Positions 1-8,845 of a stretch of DNA of 64,000 nucleotides are shown one piece after another; the first letter of the stretch is position 1; each line of letters starts with the position of its first letter. The position numbers were made by a program, and so were the translations under genes. The notes below the pieces were generated by a model. That model was given only the letters and a program-made list of their open reading frames with translations. It had not been told where the DNA came from and made no database searches. The DNA comes from Isosphaeraceae bacterium EP7 (GTDB lineage: Bacteria > Planctomycetota > Planctomycetia > Isosphaerales > Isosphaeraceae). The stretch is from assembly GCA_038400315.1 (NCBI GenBank), contig CP151667.1:1933174-1997173 (forward strand), in the 5' to 3' direction.

Positions 1-140
1 AAATAGTCGACCCCGCGCCTGATGGCCCGCTCAACCTGCTCGCGGGTGACCGCACCGCGCGCATCGCGAGCCCCGATCCAGGTCGGTAGGAGTGTGGCGA
101 TCGCCGCGAAGAGGATCGCGTTGCGGACGCGTCGGGACAT
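1..140 (-). CDS. Exported repeat protein, 5' fragment (prenyltransferase/squalene-oxidase-repeat or DUF4159-like)
   Basis: Only the first 46 codons are inside the window; the gene runs off the left edge on the minus strand. The ATG is at 140. Residues 1-30 look like a signal peptide: MSRRVRN, then a hydrophobic stretch ending near ARDARGA. Next comes VTREQVERAIRRGVDY, a helix of the kind that opens planctomycete proteins with prenyltransferase/squalene-oxidase (alpha-alpha barrel) repeats, often joined to DUF4159. In related genomes such proteins often lie near MoxR/DUF58/VWA clusters, which fits the genes from 2.2 kb onward. The family call rests on a short N-terminal motif, so it is tentative; the reading frame and signal peptide are clear. 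Confidence 0.55.
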   Translation of the reverse strand, partial: MSRRVRNAILFAAIATLLPTWIGARDARGAVTREQVERAIRRGVDY

Positions 141-278
141 GTGGGCACCCCCTGACACCTGGGACTCGATGAGCGCCGATGCGCCTCTTACGAGTGTATC
201 ATCCTCGGCCAGAGGGCATCACTCGACTCGGATGCCCTTCGACCGCCCCAGATGATGCGACGTGGATAATGCAACGAC

Positions 279-322
279 GCCCCCGACGACATCCCCGGAT
301 TGCGGAGGAAGTCGTCGGGGGC
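279..322 (-). terminator. Hairpin between two minus-strand genes
   Basis: A perfect 12-bp stem (279-290 with 311-322, arm GCCCCCGACGAC) encloses a 20-nt loop. It lies just beyond the stop of the gene at 358-1482, in the direction of its transcription. No clear U-tract follows, so it may be a transcript-stabilising hairpin rather than a classical intrinsic terminator. Confidence 0.4.
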
Positions 323-357
323 ATCGAGAAACGCAGTCACGATCAAAGTCTAGTGAG

Positions 358-1482
358 TCAGCGGGATTCAGGCCGGACGCCGGGATGGTTCAACTCCGCG
401 AGCAGCGAGGCGGCCTCGGGCTTCAGGACGCCCGCCAGGTTGACGCACTGGTGCGATGCGTTGTTCGTCTCCGGCCTGACGAGGAAGGTCAGCCTCAGGC
501 CGTCCGAAGAGACGGCCGGTGGGGCCGGGGCGCAGTCCGTCGCGAGGACGACCGACCGTGCGGTCCTTGCCACGGGAGCCCCTTCTTCACCCAGGAATTC
601 CACCGGGGCAACACGCAGCTGCCATCGCCGGCCATTCTGCCCGGGCGAGACGTAGGCCAACGCGGGGTTTGAGGGCGACCCGACCACCGTCGGGCACCGC
701 TCCAGCTGGTTTTTCTCGTTCGCACCGGTCACGAGGCCCGCCGCGACGATCTCGGTCTCCGCGTCGTTGAGTTTCAGCCACCAGATTTGTCCCACCGACA
801 TCTTCGGCAGGCCGTCAGTCATGATCTGGGTATTGAGCGAGACCAGCAACTTCCCCTTCCATTGAGGGTGGGTCGGCCTGGTCGGCTCCGCCAGATAGAC
901 GTCGCCCTCGCCCGGAACCTTGCAGCGCCAGGTCAGGGCGACCGGCTTCTCATCCGAGGTGGAGTAAGGGCTGTCTGCCTTCTCGAACGCATACCGATAG
1001 AGCCTGCCGTCGCCGGCCGCGAAGATCACTCGCGCTTCCAGGCCGGGCGACCAGCAGGGAGGGGCGACCGGGGCCATCCTCGTCTCGATCCGATCCAGCA
1101 GCCGGCCCGACGGTAGTTCGACCCGTGCCAGGCCGATACCCTGGGGGACGAGCTGGGTCGAGTCCCCTTCGCGGTGGAACCAGCGGCCGACGGCCTGCTG
1201 GTGCGACTCGGCGTCGGTCCAGGGAGAGACCGAGAGGTGCTCGATCCGGTCATCACGCCCGGTCTCGAGGCGTCGGATCGAGCCGTTCTCGGCGTCAACC
1301 AGCCGTGCGGAGCGGTCGCCGCCCGGGAACAGGACGCCATTGACGCCGGCCTGCGTTGTGCCGGTTCGCAGGCGGACCGACGAGTGGGCCGGGGGCGGGG
1401 CGAGCTTGCCCACGCCGATCGCCGTCCCGCAGATGATGAGCGCCAGCAGGCCGATCGAGCGGATCAAGGTCACGAGTGCCAT
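358..1482 (-). CDS. Exported hypothetical protein, possible WD40/TolB-like beta-propeller
   Basis: A 374-residue protein from ATG at 1482. The frame is open a little further, to a TTG at 1509, but ATG with an upstream GAGAGA is the better start. Residues 4-24 form one hydrophobic segment (signal peptide or anchor). The rest is beta-rich and mentions itself repeatedly in propeller-like phrases such as LARVELPSGRLLDRIETR, RLYRYAFEKAD and QIWWLKLNDAETE. This suggests a TolB/WD40-like periplasmic fold, but no catalytic motif is visible. I do not recognise a named family. It is in the same orientation as the fragment at 1-140, with a hairpin between them. Confidence 0.6.
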   Translation of the reverse strand: MALVTLIRSIGLLALIICGTAIGVGKLAPPPAHSSVRLRTGTTQAGVNGVLFPGGDRSARLVDAENGSIRRLETGRDDRIEHLSVSPWTDAESHQQAVGRWFHREGDSTQLVPQGIGLARVELPSGRLLDRIETRMAPVAPPCWSPGLEARVIFAAGDGRLYRYAFEKADSPYSTSDEKPVALTWRCKVPGEGDVYLAEPTRPTHPQWKGKLLVSLNTQIMTDGLPKMSVGQIWWLKLNDAETEIVAAGLVTGANEKNQLERCPTVVGSPSNPALAYVSPGQNGRRWQLRVAPVEFLGEEGAPVARTARSVVLATDCAPAPPAVSSDGLRLTFLVRPETNNASHQCVNLAGVLKPEAASLLAELNHPGVRPESR

Positions 1483-2245
1483 GGATCTCTCGGGGGTTTG
1501 CCCGTGCAAAGTAAGTGCGCGAAGGGGCCGCCCCCGGCATCGGGGTTGGCCCGTCTCGGGCCTTGTCCAAGTCAGCGGCCCCGGGCAGAGGCCGTCATTT
1601 TGGGGACGATTCGCTGGGAGGGAATCGCCCGCGTTTGGACTCCTCGGCTAACCTCAACAACGTCGCCCGAGGTCGGCCGAAGACAGATCGGTGGGAAAGA
1701 GGTGGGCTAGGGAAGCCGGATCGAGTCGAGTGGTCTCACCGACGAACTTTAGGACGCCGAATCGACGAAGACAAGTCCTGCTCCCCACCGGAACTAAGTG
1801 CAATCAGTGTGCCAACGCGAAAAACCAAGCCAAACTGCCACGAGATTCGTCATTTCGCAAACAATTTCAGCAGTCGCAAGTACAAGCCCCGCTGAAAGAA
1901 CTCTCTTTTCGAGCGCTTTCATCCCTGAAACTCGATGAAGACTTCCTTAATCGCTTCTTCACGAAGGAATCTCCGAAGATCGTCGCCCAATTTCGGGCAG
2001 CCCGCCGAAGAAGCGGGCATGGATGCAGCCCGTTCTCAACCGGTCCTGCGGGGAACCGATCGAAGCCGGGGGCATTGTCTCTAGGCCGTTGAATCGCCGT
2101 CGACCCTCGGCCTACAATGCTTCGATCCTCCGGGGGCAATCCCGGGCCGGCGGCGTCGAGGACGACGACGGGTGGAATCGGTCGGGCCGGAGCCCGTTCG
2201 TGCCAGGGCGTTGGGGCTTCATGCCGTCCGGGGTCGGAGTGCCGA
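1483..2245. other. Long intergenic region between divergent genes
   Basis: About 760 bp separate the minus-strand hypothetical gene from moxR on the plus strand. The stretch 1740-1990 is clearly richer in A and T than the coding DNA around it and probably carries the divergent promoters. Open frames here lack start signals and any recognisable protein pattern. I could not assign a specific -35/-10 pair. Confidence 0.5.
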
Positions 2246-3274
2246 ATGTCCAGTGCCGGCGACCGCATCACGCAATATCTCGACGAGTTCCGCCATTCGC
2301 GGGACGTCATGGTCACCGAGCTGAGCAAGGTCGTCATCGGCCAGCGTGACGTCGTTGAGCAGATCTTCGCCGCCGTCTTCACGCGCGGCCACGTCCTGCT
2401 CGTCGGCGTCCCTGGCCTGGCAAAGACCTTGATGGTCAGCTCGATGGCCCGGATCCTCGACGTCGGGTTCAAGCGCATCCAGTTCACCCCCGACCTGATG
2501 CCCTCGGACATCACCGGCACCAACGTGCTGGAAGAGCCCGAGGCGGGCCGACGCGCCTTCCGGTTCGTCCCCGGGCCGATCTTCTCCAACATCATCCTGG
2601 CCGACGAAATCAACCGGACCCCGCCCAAGACGCAGGCGGCCTTGCTCCAGGCCATGCAGGAGCGTGAGGTCACCGTCGGCCAGGAGACCCTGAACCTGCC
2701 CGAGCCCTTCTTCGTCATCGCCACCCAGAACCCGATCGAGCAGGAGGGAACCTACCCTCTGCCCGAGGCCCAGCTCGACCGGTTCATGTTCGACATCCGC
2801 GTCGGCTACCCCAGCCTGGAAGAGGAAGAGAAGATCCTCTCGGCCACCACCAAGGGGGAGTCGGTCGAGCTGAAGAAGGTGCTCTCGGGCAAGGCGATCA
2901 TCAACCTGCAGAAGCTGGTCATGTCGGTGCCCATCTCCGACTACGCCGTGAAGTACGTCGCCAGGCTCGTGCGGGCCACCCGCCCCGGAGACCCCCAGAC
3001 GCCGCAGTTCATCAAGGACATGGTCGACTACGGCGCGGGGCCTCGCGCCGGCCAGAACCTGATCCTCGGCGGCAAGGCGATGGCCGCGATGGACGGCCGC
3101 TTCAGCGTCTCCTTGGACGACATCCGCAAGGTGGCGATCCCGGTCTTGCGACATCGGATCAGCACCAACTTCCAGGCCCAGGCCGAGGGCCAGACCACCG
3201 AGACCATCATCAAGCGCCTGATCGCCGAGATCCGCGAGCCCGACGTGCCCAAGTACGAGAAGCGGACCCAGTGA
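2246..3274 (+). CDS. MoxR-family AAA+ ATPase
   Basis: A 342-residue MoxR ATPase. The ATG at 2246 is chosen because the family N-terminus (MSSAGDRITQYLDEF) begins there; the frame is open further upstream but the extension is not family-like. Walker A is GVPGLAKT (54-61), Walker B ILADE (117-121), sensor 1 ATQN (159-162), followed by LDRF. MoxR ATPases act as chaperones that mature or activate VWA-domain partner complexes. The next three genes encode exactly such partners (a DUF58 protein and two VWA membrane proteins), so this is the energy component of that set. Its length is normal for the family and all nucleotide-binding motifs are intact. Confidence 0.95.
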   Translation: MSSAGDRITQYLDEFRHSRDVMVTELSKVVIGQRDVVEQIFAAVFTRGHVLLVGVPGLAKTLMVSSMARILDVGFKRIQFTPDLMPSDITGTNVLEEPEAGRRAFRFVPGPIFSNIILADEINRTPPKTQAALLQAMQEREVTVGQETLNLPEPFFVIATQNPIEQEGTYPLPEAQLDRFMFDIRVGYPSLEEEEKILSATTKGESVELKKVLSGKAIINLQKLVMSVPISDYAVKYVARLVRATRPGDPQTPQFIKDMVDYGAGPRAGQNLILGGKAMAAMDGRFSVSLDDIRKVAIPVLRHRISTNFQAQAEGQTTETIIKRLIAEIREPDVPKYEKRTQ

Positions 3275-3384
3275 TTCCGCCGGGCGAGGGCCCGGCCGGT
3301 GAACCGGCCGCGCATCTCGCCCGTACAGCATGCTAGACGGCCCCCGACGAGCACGAGCCGCCGCGAGCCCGGGGCCTATCGCTC

Positions 3385-4281
3385 ATGAGCACCGCCGAGA
3401 AGTACCTGAAGCCCGAGGTGATCCGCCAGGTCGCCCGGCTCGACCTGCGCGCCAAGTTCATCGTCGAGGGGTTCCTCACCGGCCTGCACGCCAGCCCGTT
3501 CCACGGCTTCTCCGTCGAGTTCTCCGAGCACCGCAAGTACACCGCCGGCGACAACATCTCGGACATCGACTGGAGCGTCTACGCCAAGACCGATCGCTTC
3601 TACATCAAGAAGTTCCAGGCCGAGACCAACCTCACCGGTTATCTCCTCATGGACCTGTCCGGGTCGATGGGATACACCCACCGGCAAGAGCTGACGAAGT
3701 TCGAGTACGCCATCAGCCTGGCCGCGGCGCTCGGCTACCTGATGATCCACCAGCAGGACCCCGTCGGCCTGATCGCCTTCGACCAGCAGGTGCGGCAGTG
3801 CCTGCCGCCGAGGAGCAAGCGGTCGCAGCTCGGCAATATCCTGTCGATGCTGGCCAAGCTGACGCCCAGCGGCGAGACCGCGATCGCCAAGAGCCTGCAT
3901 CAGGCCGCCAGCATGATCCGCCACCGCGGCCTGATCATGATCTTCTCCGACCTCCTGGCCGACACCGGCCCCATCGTCAAGGCACTGCACCGGCTGCGGC
4001 ACGCGGGTCACGACGTCATCGTCTTCCACATCCTCGACGAGGCCGAGGCCCTCTTCCCGTTCGAAGGGATGGTCGAGCTGGAAGACAACGAGACGCACGA
4101 GACGTTGCTGGTCGACGCCGATGGGATCAAGGCCGACTACCTTGAAGAGGTCGAGGCCTTCCGCGCCTCGATGCGCAAGGATTGCCTGGGCGCCCGCATC
4201 GATTATGTGCCGCTGCACACCGGCATGCCGTTCGACAAGGCCCTGATGAGCTACCTCCAGAATCGCCGCCAGCGCGGCTGA
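3385..4281 (+). CDS. DUF58 domain-containing protein
   Basis: A 298-residue protein carrying the DUF58 signature in residues 50-78 (YTAGDNISDIDWSVYAKTD). A VWA-type metal-ion site follows at residues 90-94 (DLSGS, the DxSxS motif). No membrane segment is visible, so it is likely cytosolic or peripheral, unlike longer DUF58 proteins that are membrane-anchored. The ATG lies 110 bp after moxR, in the same direction. DUF58 proteins are regular companions of MoxR ATPases, and the intact MIDAS suggests it is a client or adaptor of the MoxR protein. Confidence 0.93.
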   Translation: MSTAEKYLKPEVIRQVARLDLRAKFIVEGFLTGLHASPFHGFSVEFSEHRKYTAGDNISDIDWSVYAKTDRFYIKKFQAETNLTGYLLMDLSGSMGYTHRQELTKFEYAISLAAALGYLMIHQQDPVGLIAFDQQVRQCLPPRSKRSQLGNILSMLAKLTPSGETAIAKSLHQAASMIRHRGLIMIFSDLLADTGPIVKALHRLRHAGHDVIVFHILDEAEALFPFEGMVELEDNETHETLLVDADGIKADYLEEVEAFRASMRKDCLGARIDYVPLHTGMPFDKALMSYLQNRRQRG

Positions 4282-4344
4282 GATCCGCGACCGACCGACC
4301 GACCGGGATGCCATTGCGCCAAGTTTGAAGGGGGCCGGGGCCGC

Positions 4345-6549
4345 ATGGAATCGTTCTTCATCAACGCGGGCCTGGCCGCCGGAGCGGCGCTCGCGGCCGT
4401 CCCCCTGATCCTCCACCTGTTCATGAAGCAGACCCCCAAGCGGGTCATCTTCCCGGCCTTGCGGCTCATCAAGGAGCGGCAGAAACGCTCGAAGAAGAAG
4501 CTCAAGGTCAAGAACTGGCTGCTGCTGCTGGCCAGGATGGCGCTCATCGCCCTGATGGCCCTGGCGCTGGCCAGGCCCAGGCTGTACACCAGCGTCTCGC
4601 TGGGCGACGGCGAGGTCCCCACCGCAATCGGCCTGGTCTTCGACACCAGCCTGTCGATGGGCTACGAGGAGCGGACCAAGAACCGACTCACCGAAGCCAA
4701 GGAGCGCGCCCTGGAGGTGGTCAAGAAGGCGACCGACACCAGCCAGGTCTTCGTCGTCGACTCGGCCGAGCCCGGCGAGCCCCCGCCATTGACGCCAGGC
4801 GCTGCCCGCAAGCGCATCGAGGCCCTGACCCTCCGAGCCGCCAATCGCCCCTTGAACGCCGCGATCGGTCAGGCGTACACAGCCGTGGCGGCCAGCGATC
4901 GGGTCCGCAAGGAAGTCTACGTCCTGACCGACCTGGCCGCATCCTCCTGGGATGTCAGCGTCCCGGTGGAAGGGCTCGACAAGGTCTCGAAGGCCAATGG
5001 GGGAGTCGCCACCTATGTGCTGCGGCTCACGCCCAAGGACATCAAGGACGTGGCCGTCTTGAAAGCCGAGCCTTCGGCTTCGATCGCCATCCAGGGGGAG
5101 CCGATCGAAGTGCTGGCCCAGGTCAGGGCCTCGGGCGGCAAGACGACGCGTCTCGTCGAACTCTCCGTCGACGGCCAGAAGAAGGATCAGAAGCTCGTCG
5201 AGTTGCCGGCCGACTCCGTCACCGAGCAGCGATTCACCATCCCCAAACTCGAGCCGGGGCTGCATCGGGGGGAGATCAGGGCCCAGGGCGAGCCCGATGC
5301 ACTGGCCTTCGACGACGTCCGCTACTTCTCGTTCGAGGTCCAGCCGGCGCTCCGCGTCCTGGTCGTCTCCGACACCGAGAACGACGCCTCGTTCGTCGCC
5401 AAGGCGCTTGACCCCGACCCCACGGGCCCGACCGGCTCGGGCGTCACCCGACCCTACCGGGTCGACGTCATCCGCTCGTCGCAGTTTGCCGGCACCGCCC
5501 AGGCCACGTTGAAAGGTTATGCGTGCGTCTACTGGCTCAACGTCCGGCGGCCCACCGAGGCCGACTGGCAGCGCCTCAACCAGTATGTCCGCGAGGGGGG
5601 TGGCGGCCTGGTCGTGGCCCTGGGCAACCTGGTTCAGCCCGCCACCTACAATGGGACCATGGCCGGCCAGCTCTTGCCGGGCACGATCGACGACAAGCCG
5701 TTCCTGAAGACCGAGACGACCTTCGGCGCCCCGCGCGACCCCACCCATCCGCTCTTCAACAAATATACGGGCGAGCTCGCCGCCGAACTCGCCGGTATCC
5801 CAGTCTACAAACGCTGGTCGGTCTCGCCCGCCCCCGGATCTCGGACCCTGCTGACTTACGCCGACGGCGTCCCGGCCCTGCTTGAGCGCGTCTTCAATGG
5901 CCCGAAGGCCGGCCGGGTCCTGCTCTGGACCACTCCGCTGGCCCGTCGCCCGCTGCGTGAGGACCCGGCCTCATGGAACGAGTTCCCCCAGGTCGGCTGG
6001 TCGTTCGTCTGGCTGATGATCCAGACCGTTCCTTACCTCGCGGGAACGTCCGACGAGCGCCTGAACTACGAGGCCGGTGAGGACGTGATCCTCCCGCTCG
6101 ACCCGACGAAGCGCGTGACCAATTTCACCGTGACGGAGCCCGACGGCAAGACCGACCGGCAGACGCCCACCCCCGGCTCGACCGGCTTGGTGCTCGTCGC
6201 GCCTCAGCAGATCGGCCAGTGGTCGGTCGCCGGCCCGTCGGCCGACGGCGGGATCGTCGAGGCCGGCTTCAGCATCAACCCGCCGCTGTCCGAGGCGACC
6301 ACGACCCCGCTCCAGACGGCCCAGCTCGACTCGATGTTCGGCGGCAAGGACAAATACAAGCTGGCCGACGACGCCGAGAAGTTGCGCACGGTGGTCGAAG
6401 GGGTACGGCACGGCCAGGAACTATTCCCCTGGATCATGGCCTTGATCTTGTTGCTGGTGACGGCGGAAAATCTGTTGGCCAACACGTTCTACCGCGAGGG
6501 GGCCGGGCCCAAGGCCGCGGCCGCCACACCCGGCCGAGCGGCGGCCTAG
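4345..6549 (+). CDS. BatA-type VWA membrane protein
   Basis: A 734-residue protein. Residues 4-27 and 58-77 form the paired N-terminal membrane helices of the BatA family, with a basic stretch (KERQKRSKKKLKVK) between them. A VWA domain follows with a DxSxS metal site at residues 100-104 (DTSLS). The long middle part looks like beta-sandwich and then a glutamine-amidotransferase-like fold (around VYWLNVRRPTEADW and GGGLVVALG). A last membrane helix is near 690-715. The topology places the VWA domain outside the cytoplasmic membrane. It follows the DUF58 gene by 63 bp and precedes a second VWA gene by 25 bp, so the four genes probably form one transcript. The substrate is unknown. Confidence 0.88.
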   Translation: MESFFINAGLAAGAALAAVPLILHLFMKQTPKRVIFPALRLIKERQKRSKKKLKVKNWLLLLARMALIALMALALARPRLYTSVSLGDGEVPTAIGLVFDTSLSMGYEERTKNRLTEAKERALEVVKKATDTSQVFVVDSAEPGEPPPLTPGAARKRIEALTLRAANRPLNAAIGQAYTAVAASDRVRKEVYVLTDLAASSWDVSVPVEGLDKVSKANGGVATYVLRLTPKDIKDVAVLKAEPSASIAIQGEPIEVLAQVRASGGKTTRLVELSVDGQKKDQKLVELPADSVTEQRFTIPKLEPGLHRGEIRAQGEPDALAFDDVRYFSFEVQPALRVLVVSDTENDASFVAKALDPDPTGPTGSGVTRPYRVDVIRSSQFAGTAQATLKGYACVYWLNVRRPTEADWQRLNQYVREGGGGLVVALGNLVQPATYNGTMAGQLLPGTIDDKPFLKTETTFGAPRDPTHPLFNKYTGELAAELAGIPVYKRWSVSPAPGSRTLLTYADGVPALLERVFNGPKAGRVLLWTTPLARRPLREDPASWNEFPQVGWSFVWLMIQTVPYLAGTSDERLNYEAGEDVILPLDPTKRVTNFTVTEPDGKTDRQTPTPGSTGLVLVAPQQIGQWSVAGPSADGGIVEAGFSINPPLSEATTTPLQTAQLDSMFGGKDKYKLADDAEKLRTVVEGVRHGQELFPWIMALILLLVTAENLLANTFYREGAGPKAAAATPGRAAA

Positions 6550-6574
6550 GCACAGCCCGGCGAGACACCCGCAG

Positions 6575-8845
6575 ATGACCCTCAGCATCAACCCGATCGG
6601 CCCCTGGCCCTGGGTGGCCGCGGCGGCCGCGGTCGTCGTCGCGCTCACGATCTGGGCCTACCACCTTCGCCTCAGGGGGACAGCCGGCCGATGGCGGTGG
6701 TTCGCCCTGGGCCTGCGGCTGGCCGCCGTGGCCATGTGCGTTATCGCGGCGCTGCGCCCCAGCTTCATCACCAGCGAGAAGAAGCGTCAGCCCGCCTCGC
6801 TCATCTTCATGCTCGACCGTTCCTCCAGCCTGGGCATCACCGACGGCGTCGGCGGTCGAAGACGCTGGGACGACGCCACCAAGGTCCTGGCCGAGGCGAC
6901 CAAGGCCGCCGAGAGCTTGAAGCCCGACCTCGACGTGAAGGTCTACGCCTTCGACTCCGCACTCCGCGATTACAAGCCCGACGACAAGAGCCCGCCGACC
7001 GGCGCCGAGACCGCCCTGGGCAATGCCATCGACGAGGCGATCAAACGCCAGGCGGGAACCCGGATCGCCGCGATGGCCGTCCTGTCCGACGGAGCGAACA
7101 ACTCGGGGCGGCCTCCCCTCAGCGTCGCCGAGCGCCTGAAGGCCCAGCAGGTGCCGATCGTCGCCGTCGGCTTCGGCACCGAGGCCGCCGGCAAGGACTC
7201 CCGCGACATCGCCGCGCGCGACATCGCCATCGGCCCCAACGTCTTTGTCAAAAACCAGATCGAAGGGAGCGGGGTGCTCGCCGTCCGCGGGTTCCCCAAC
7301 CAGACGCTCGACGTCGAGATGCAGGTCGAGGGAGAACCCAGCCCCGTCAGGATCCAGGTCAAAGTCCCCCCCGGCGCCGAGTCGGTCCCCGTCACGGGCC
7401 TGAAATACACCCCGACCACGCCCGGCGAGAAACGGGTGACCCTGCGCGTCAGGCCGCTCGATGGCGAGCTCGTCCCGACTAATAACGAGGTGACAACGTA
7501 CCTCAACGTGATGAAGGGGGGGATCAACGTCCTCTACATCACGGGGCCGAACTTCACCTGGGACTGGAAGTATCTCAACCTCGCCCTCGCCAGGTCGCAG
7601 GAGATTCAGATCGACCCCGTCCTCATCCGCAAGCCTGCCCGCGGCGAGGTCGGCGAGATGGAGAACTCCGAGTTTGCCCCCGGCAAGTACGACGTCTACA
7701 TTCTGGGCGACATGCCGGCCGACTTCCTCACCCGCACTCAGAAGGCCCTGCTGAGAAGCGCCGTGGAGAAGGGGGCCGGACTGATGATGCTCGGCGGTCG
7801 GGCCGCCTTCGGCGCCGGTGGCTGGGCGGGCTCCGACCTGGCCCAGATCATCCCGGTGGCACTGCACCCCGGCGACGGCGAGATCGAGGGGGCGGTCAAG
7901 TTCGTGCCCAACACCATGGGGCTCGAGAACTTCGTGCTGAAGCTGGCCCCCGACCGCGCCGAGAGTGCCCGGATTTGGGGGACGCTCCCCCCCATGCCGG
8001 GCGCCAACCGGTTCGGCGAACCCAAGCGAAACGCCCTCGTCTTCGCGCTCAGCCCGGAGAAAGACGTCCTGATGGCAGGCCTCGAACCGGGCGGCCTCGG
8101 CCGAGTGCTCGCCTTCGCCGGCGAGACCTGGATCTGGGCGCGTGCCTCCGACGAGAGCCGTCAGGCACATCGCAAGTTCTGGCGTCAGGCAATCCTCTGG
8201 CTCTCCCACAAGGAAGACACTGGCGAGAACCAGATCAAGCTCACCCTCGACCGACGTCGTGTCGCCACCGGCCAGAAGCTCGACATGACGGCCACGGCCA
8301 AGGACGCCAAGAGCGAGCCGATCCGCGATGTCACCTTCGAACGCACGATCACCCGCGAGCCGGGCCAGCCTTCCTCCTCCACACCCAAGCCCGAGGCCAA
8401 GCCCGCGACCGAAAAAGCCGCCGCCGAGCCCCCCAATCCGGGGAAAATCGACATCATGCCCCTGTACAACCAGCTCGGCGAGGCGAGGGAGTCGTACTAC
8501 GCCACCCCGGAGGCGGGCGAGTACCGGGTCGTCGTCAAGGCGATGAAAGCGGGCAAGGAGATCGGCCGTGACACGGCCCGGTTCATGATCTACCAGGACG
8601 ACCGAGAGATGGAGAACCCCGCCGCCGACCTCTCCCTACTCCGTCAGGTGGCCGAGACCACCGGAGGCTCGTTCCTCCCCCCCGAGCGCCTGGCCCGCTA
8701 CGTCCGAGAGATGAAGAAGGACGAGTTCACCCAGACCTCGAGCATGACCGAGCGCAGAATCTGGGACAACTGGCCCTTCATGCTCACCTTCCTCACCATT
8801 CTCACGGCCGAGTGGTACCTGAGGAAGCGCAACGGCTGGGTCTGA
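6575..8845 (+). CDS. VWA / glutamine amidotransferase-like membrane protein
   Basis: A 756-residue membrane protein. Helices lie at about 12-30 and 41-60, followed by a VWA domain with the metal site DRSSS at 81-85. A beta-sandwich region comes next, then a class I glutamine-amidotransferase-like domain from about residue 310 (INVLYITG, GLMMLGGRAAFGAGG). No nucleophilic cysteine is visible in that domain, so it is probably structural rather than catalytic. A Pro/Ala/Glu-rich stretch precedes the last domain, and a helix sits at the extreme C-terminus (WPFMLTFLTILTAEWYL). This protein closes the MoxR cluster. It overlaps the convergent gene at 8802 by 44 bp. Confidence 0.87.
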   Translation: MTLSINPIGPWPWVAAAAAVVVALTIWAYHLRLRGTAGRWRWFALGLRLAAVAMCVIAALRPSFITSEKKRQPASLIFMLDRSSSLGITDGVGGRRRWDDATKVLAEATKAAESLKPDLDVKVYAFDSALRDYKPDDKSPPTGAETALGNAIDEAIKRQAGTRIAAMAVLSDGANNSGRPPLSVAERLKAQQVPIVAVGFGTEAAGKDSRDIAARDIAIGPNVFVKNQIEGSGVLAVRGFPNQTLDVEMQVEGEPSPVRIQVKVPPGAESVPVTGLKYTPTTPGEKRVTLRVRPLDGELVPTNNEVTTYLNVMKGGINVLYITGPNFTWDWKYLNLALARSQEIQIDPVLIRKPARGEVGEMENSEFAPGKYDVYILGDMPADFLTRTQKALLRSAVEKGAGLMMLGGRAAFGAGGWAGSDLAQIIPVALHPGDGEIEGAVKFVPNTMGLENFVLKLAPDRAESARIWGTLPPMPGANRFGEPKRNALVFALSPEKDVLMAGLEPGGLGRVLAFAGETWIWARASDESRQAHRKFWRQAILWLSHKEDTGENQIKLTLDRRRVATGQKLDMTATAKDAKSEPIRDVTFERTITREPGQPSSSTPKPEAKPATEKAAAEPPNPGKIDIMPLYNQLGEARESYYATPEAGEYRVVVKAMKAGKEIGRDTARFMIYQDDREMENPAADLSLLRQVAETTGGSFLPPERLARYVREMKKDEFTQTSSMTERRIWDNWPFMLTFLTILTAEWYLRKRNGWV

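Noticed and set aside
22-255. A 77-codon plus-strand frame at the left edge
   Set aside because: It is antisense to a minus-strand gene start with a clear signal peptide, and its own peptide is Arg/Ser-rich without a pattern.
1867-2724. A 285-residue open frame on the minus strand
   Set aside because: It is antisense to the start of the MoxR gene and extends into AT-rich intergenic DNA; the peptide shows no protein-like pattern.
3376-5748. A 790-residue open frame on the minus strand
   Set aside because: It lies antisense to the DUF58 and BatA-type genes; the long frame is a by-product of high GC at third positions and has no family-like sequence.
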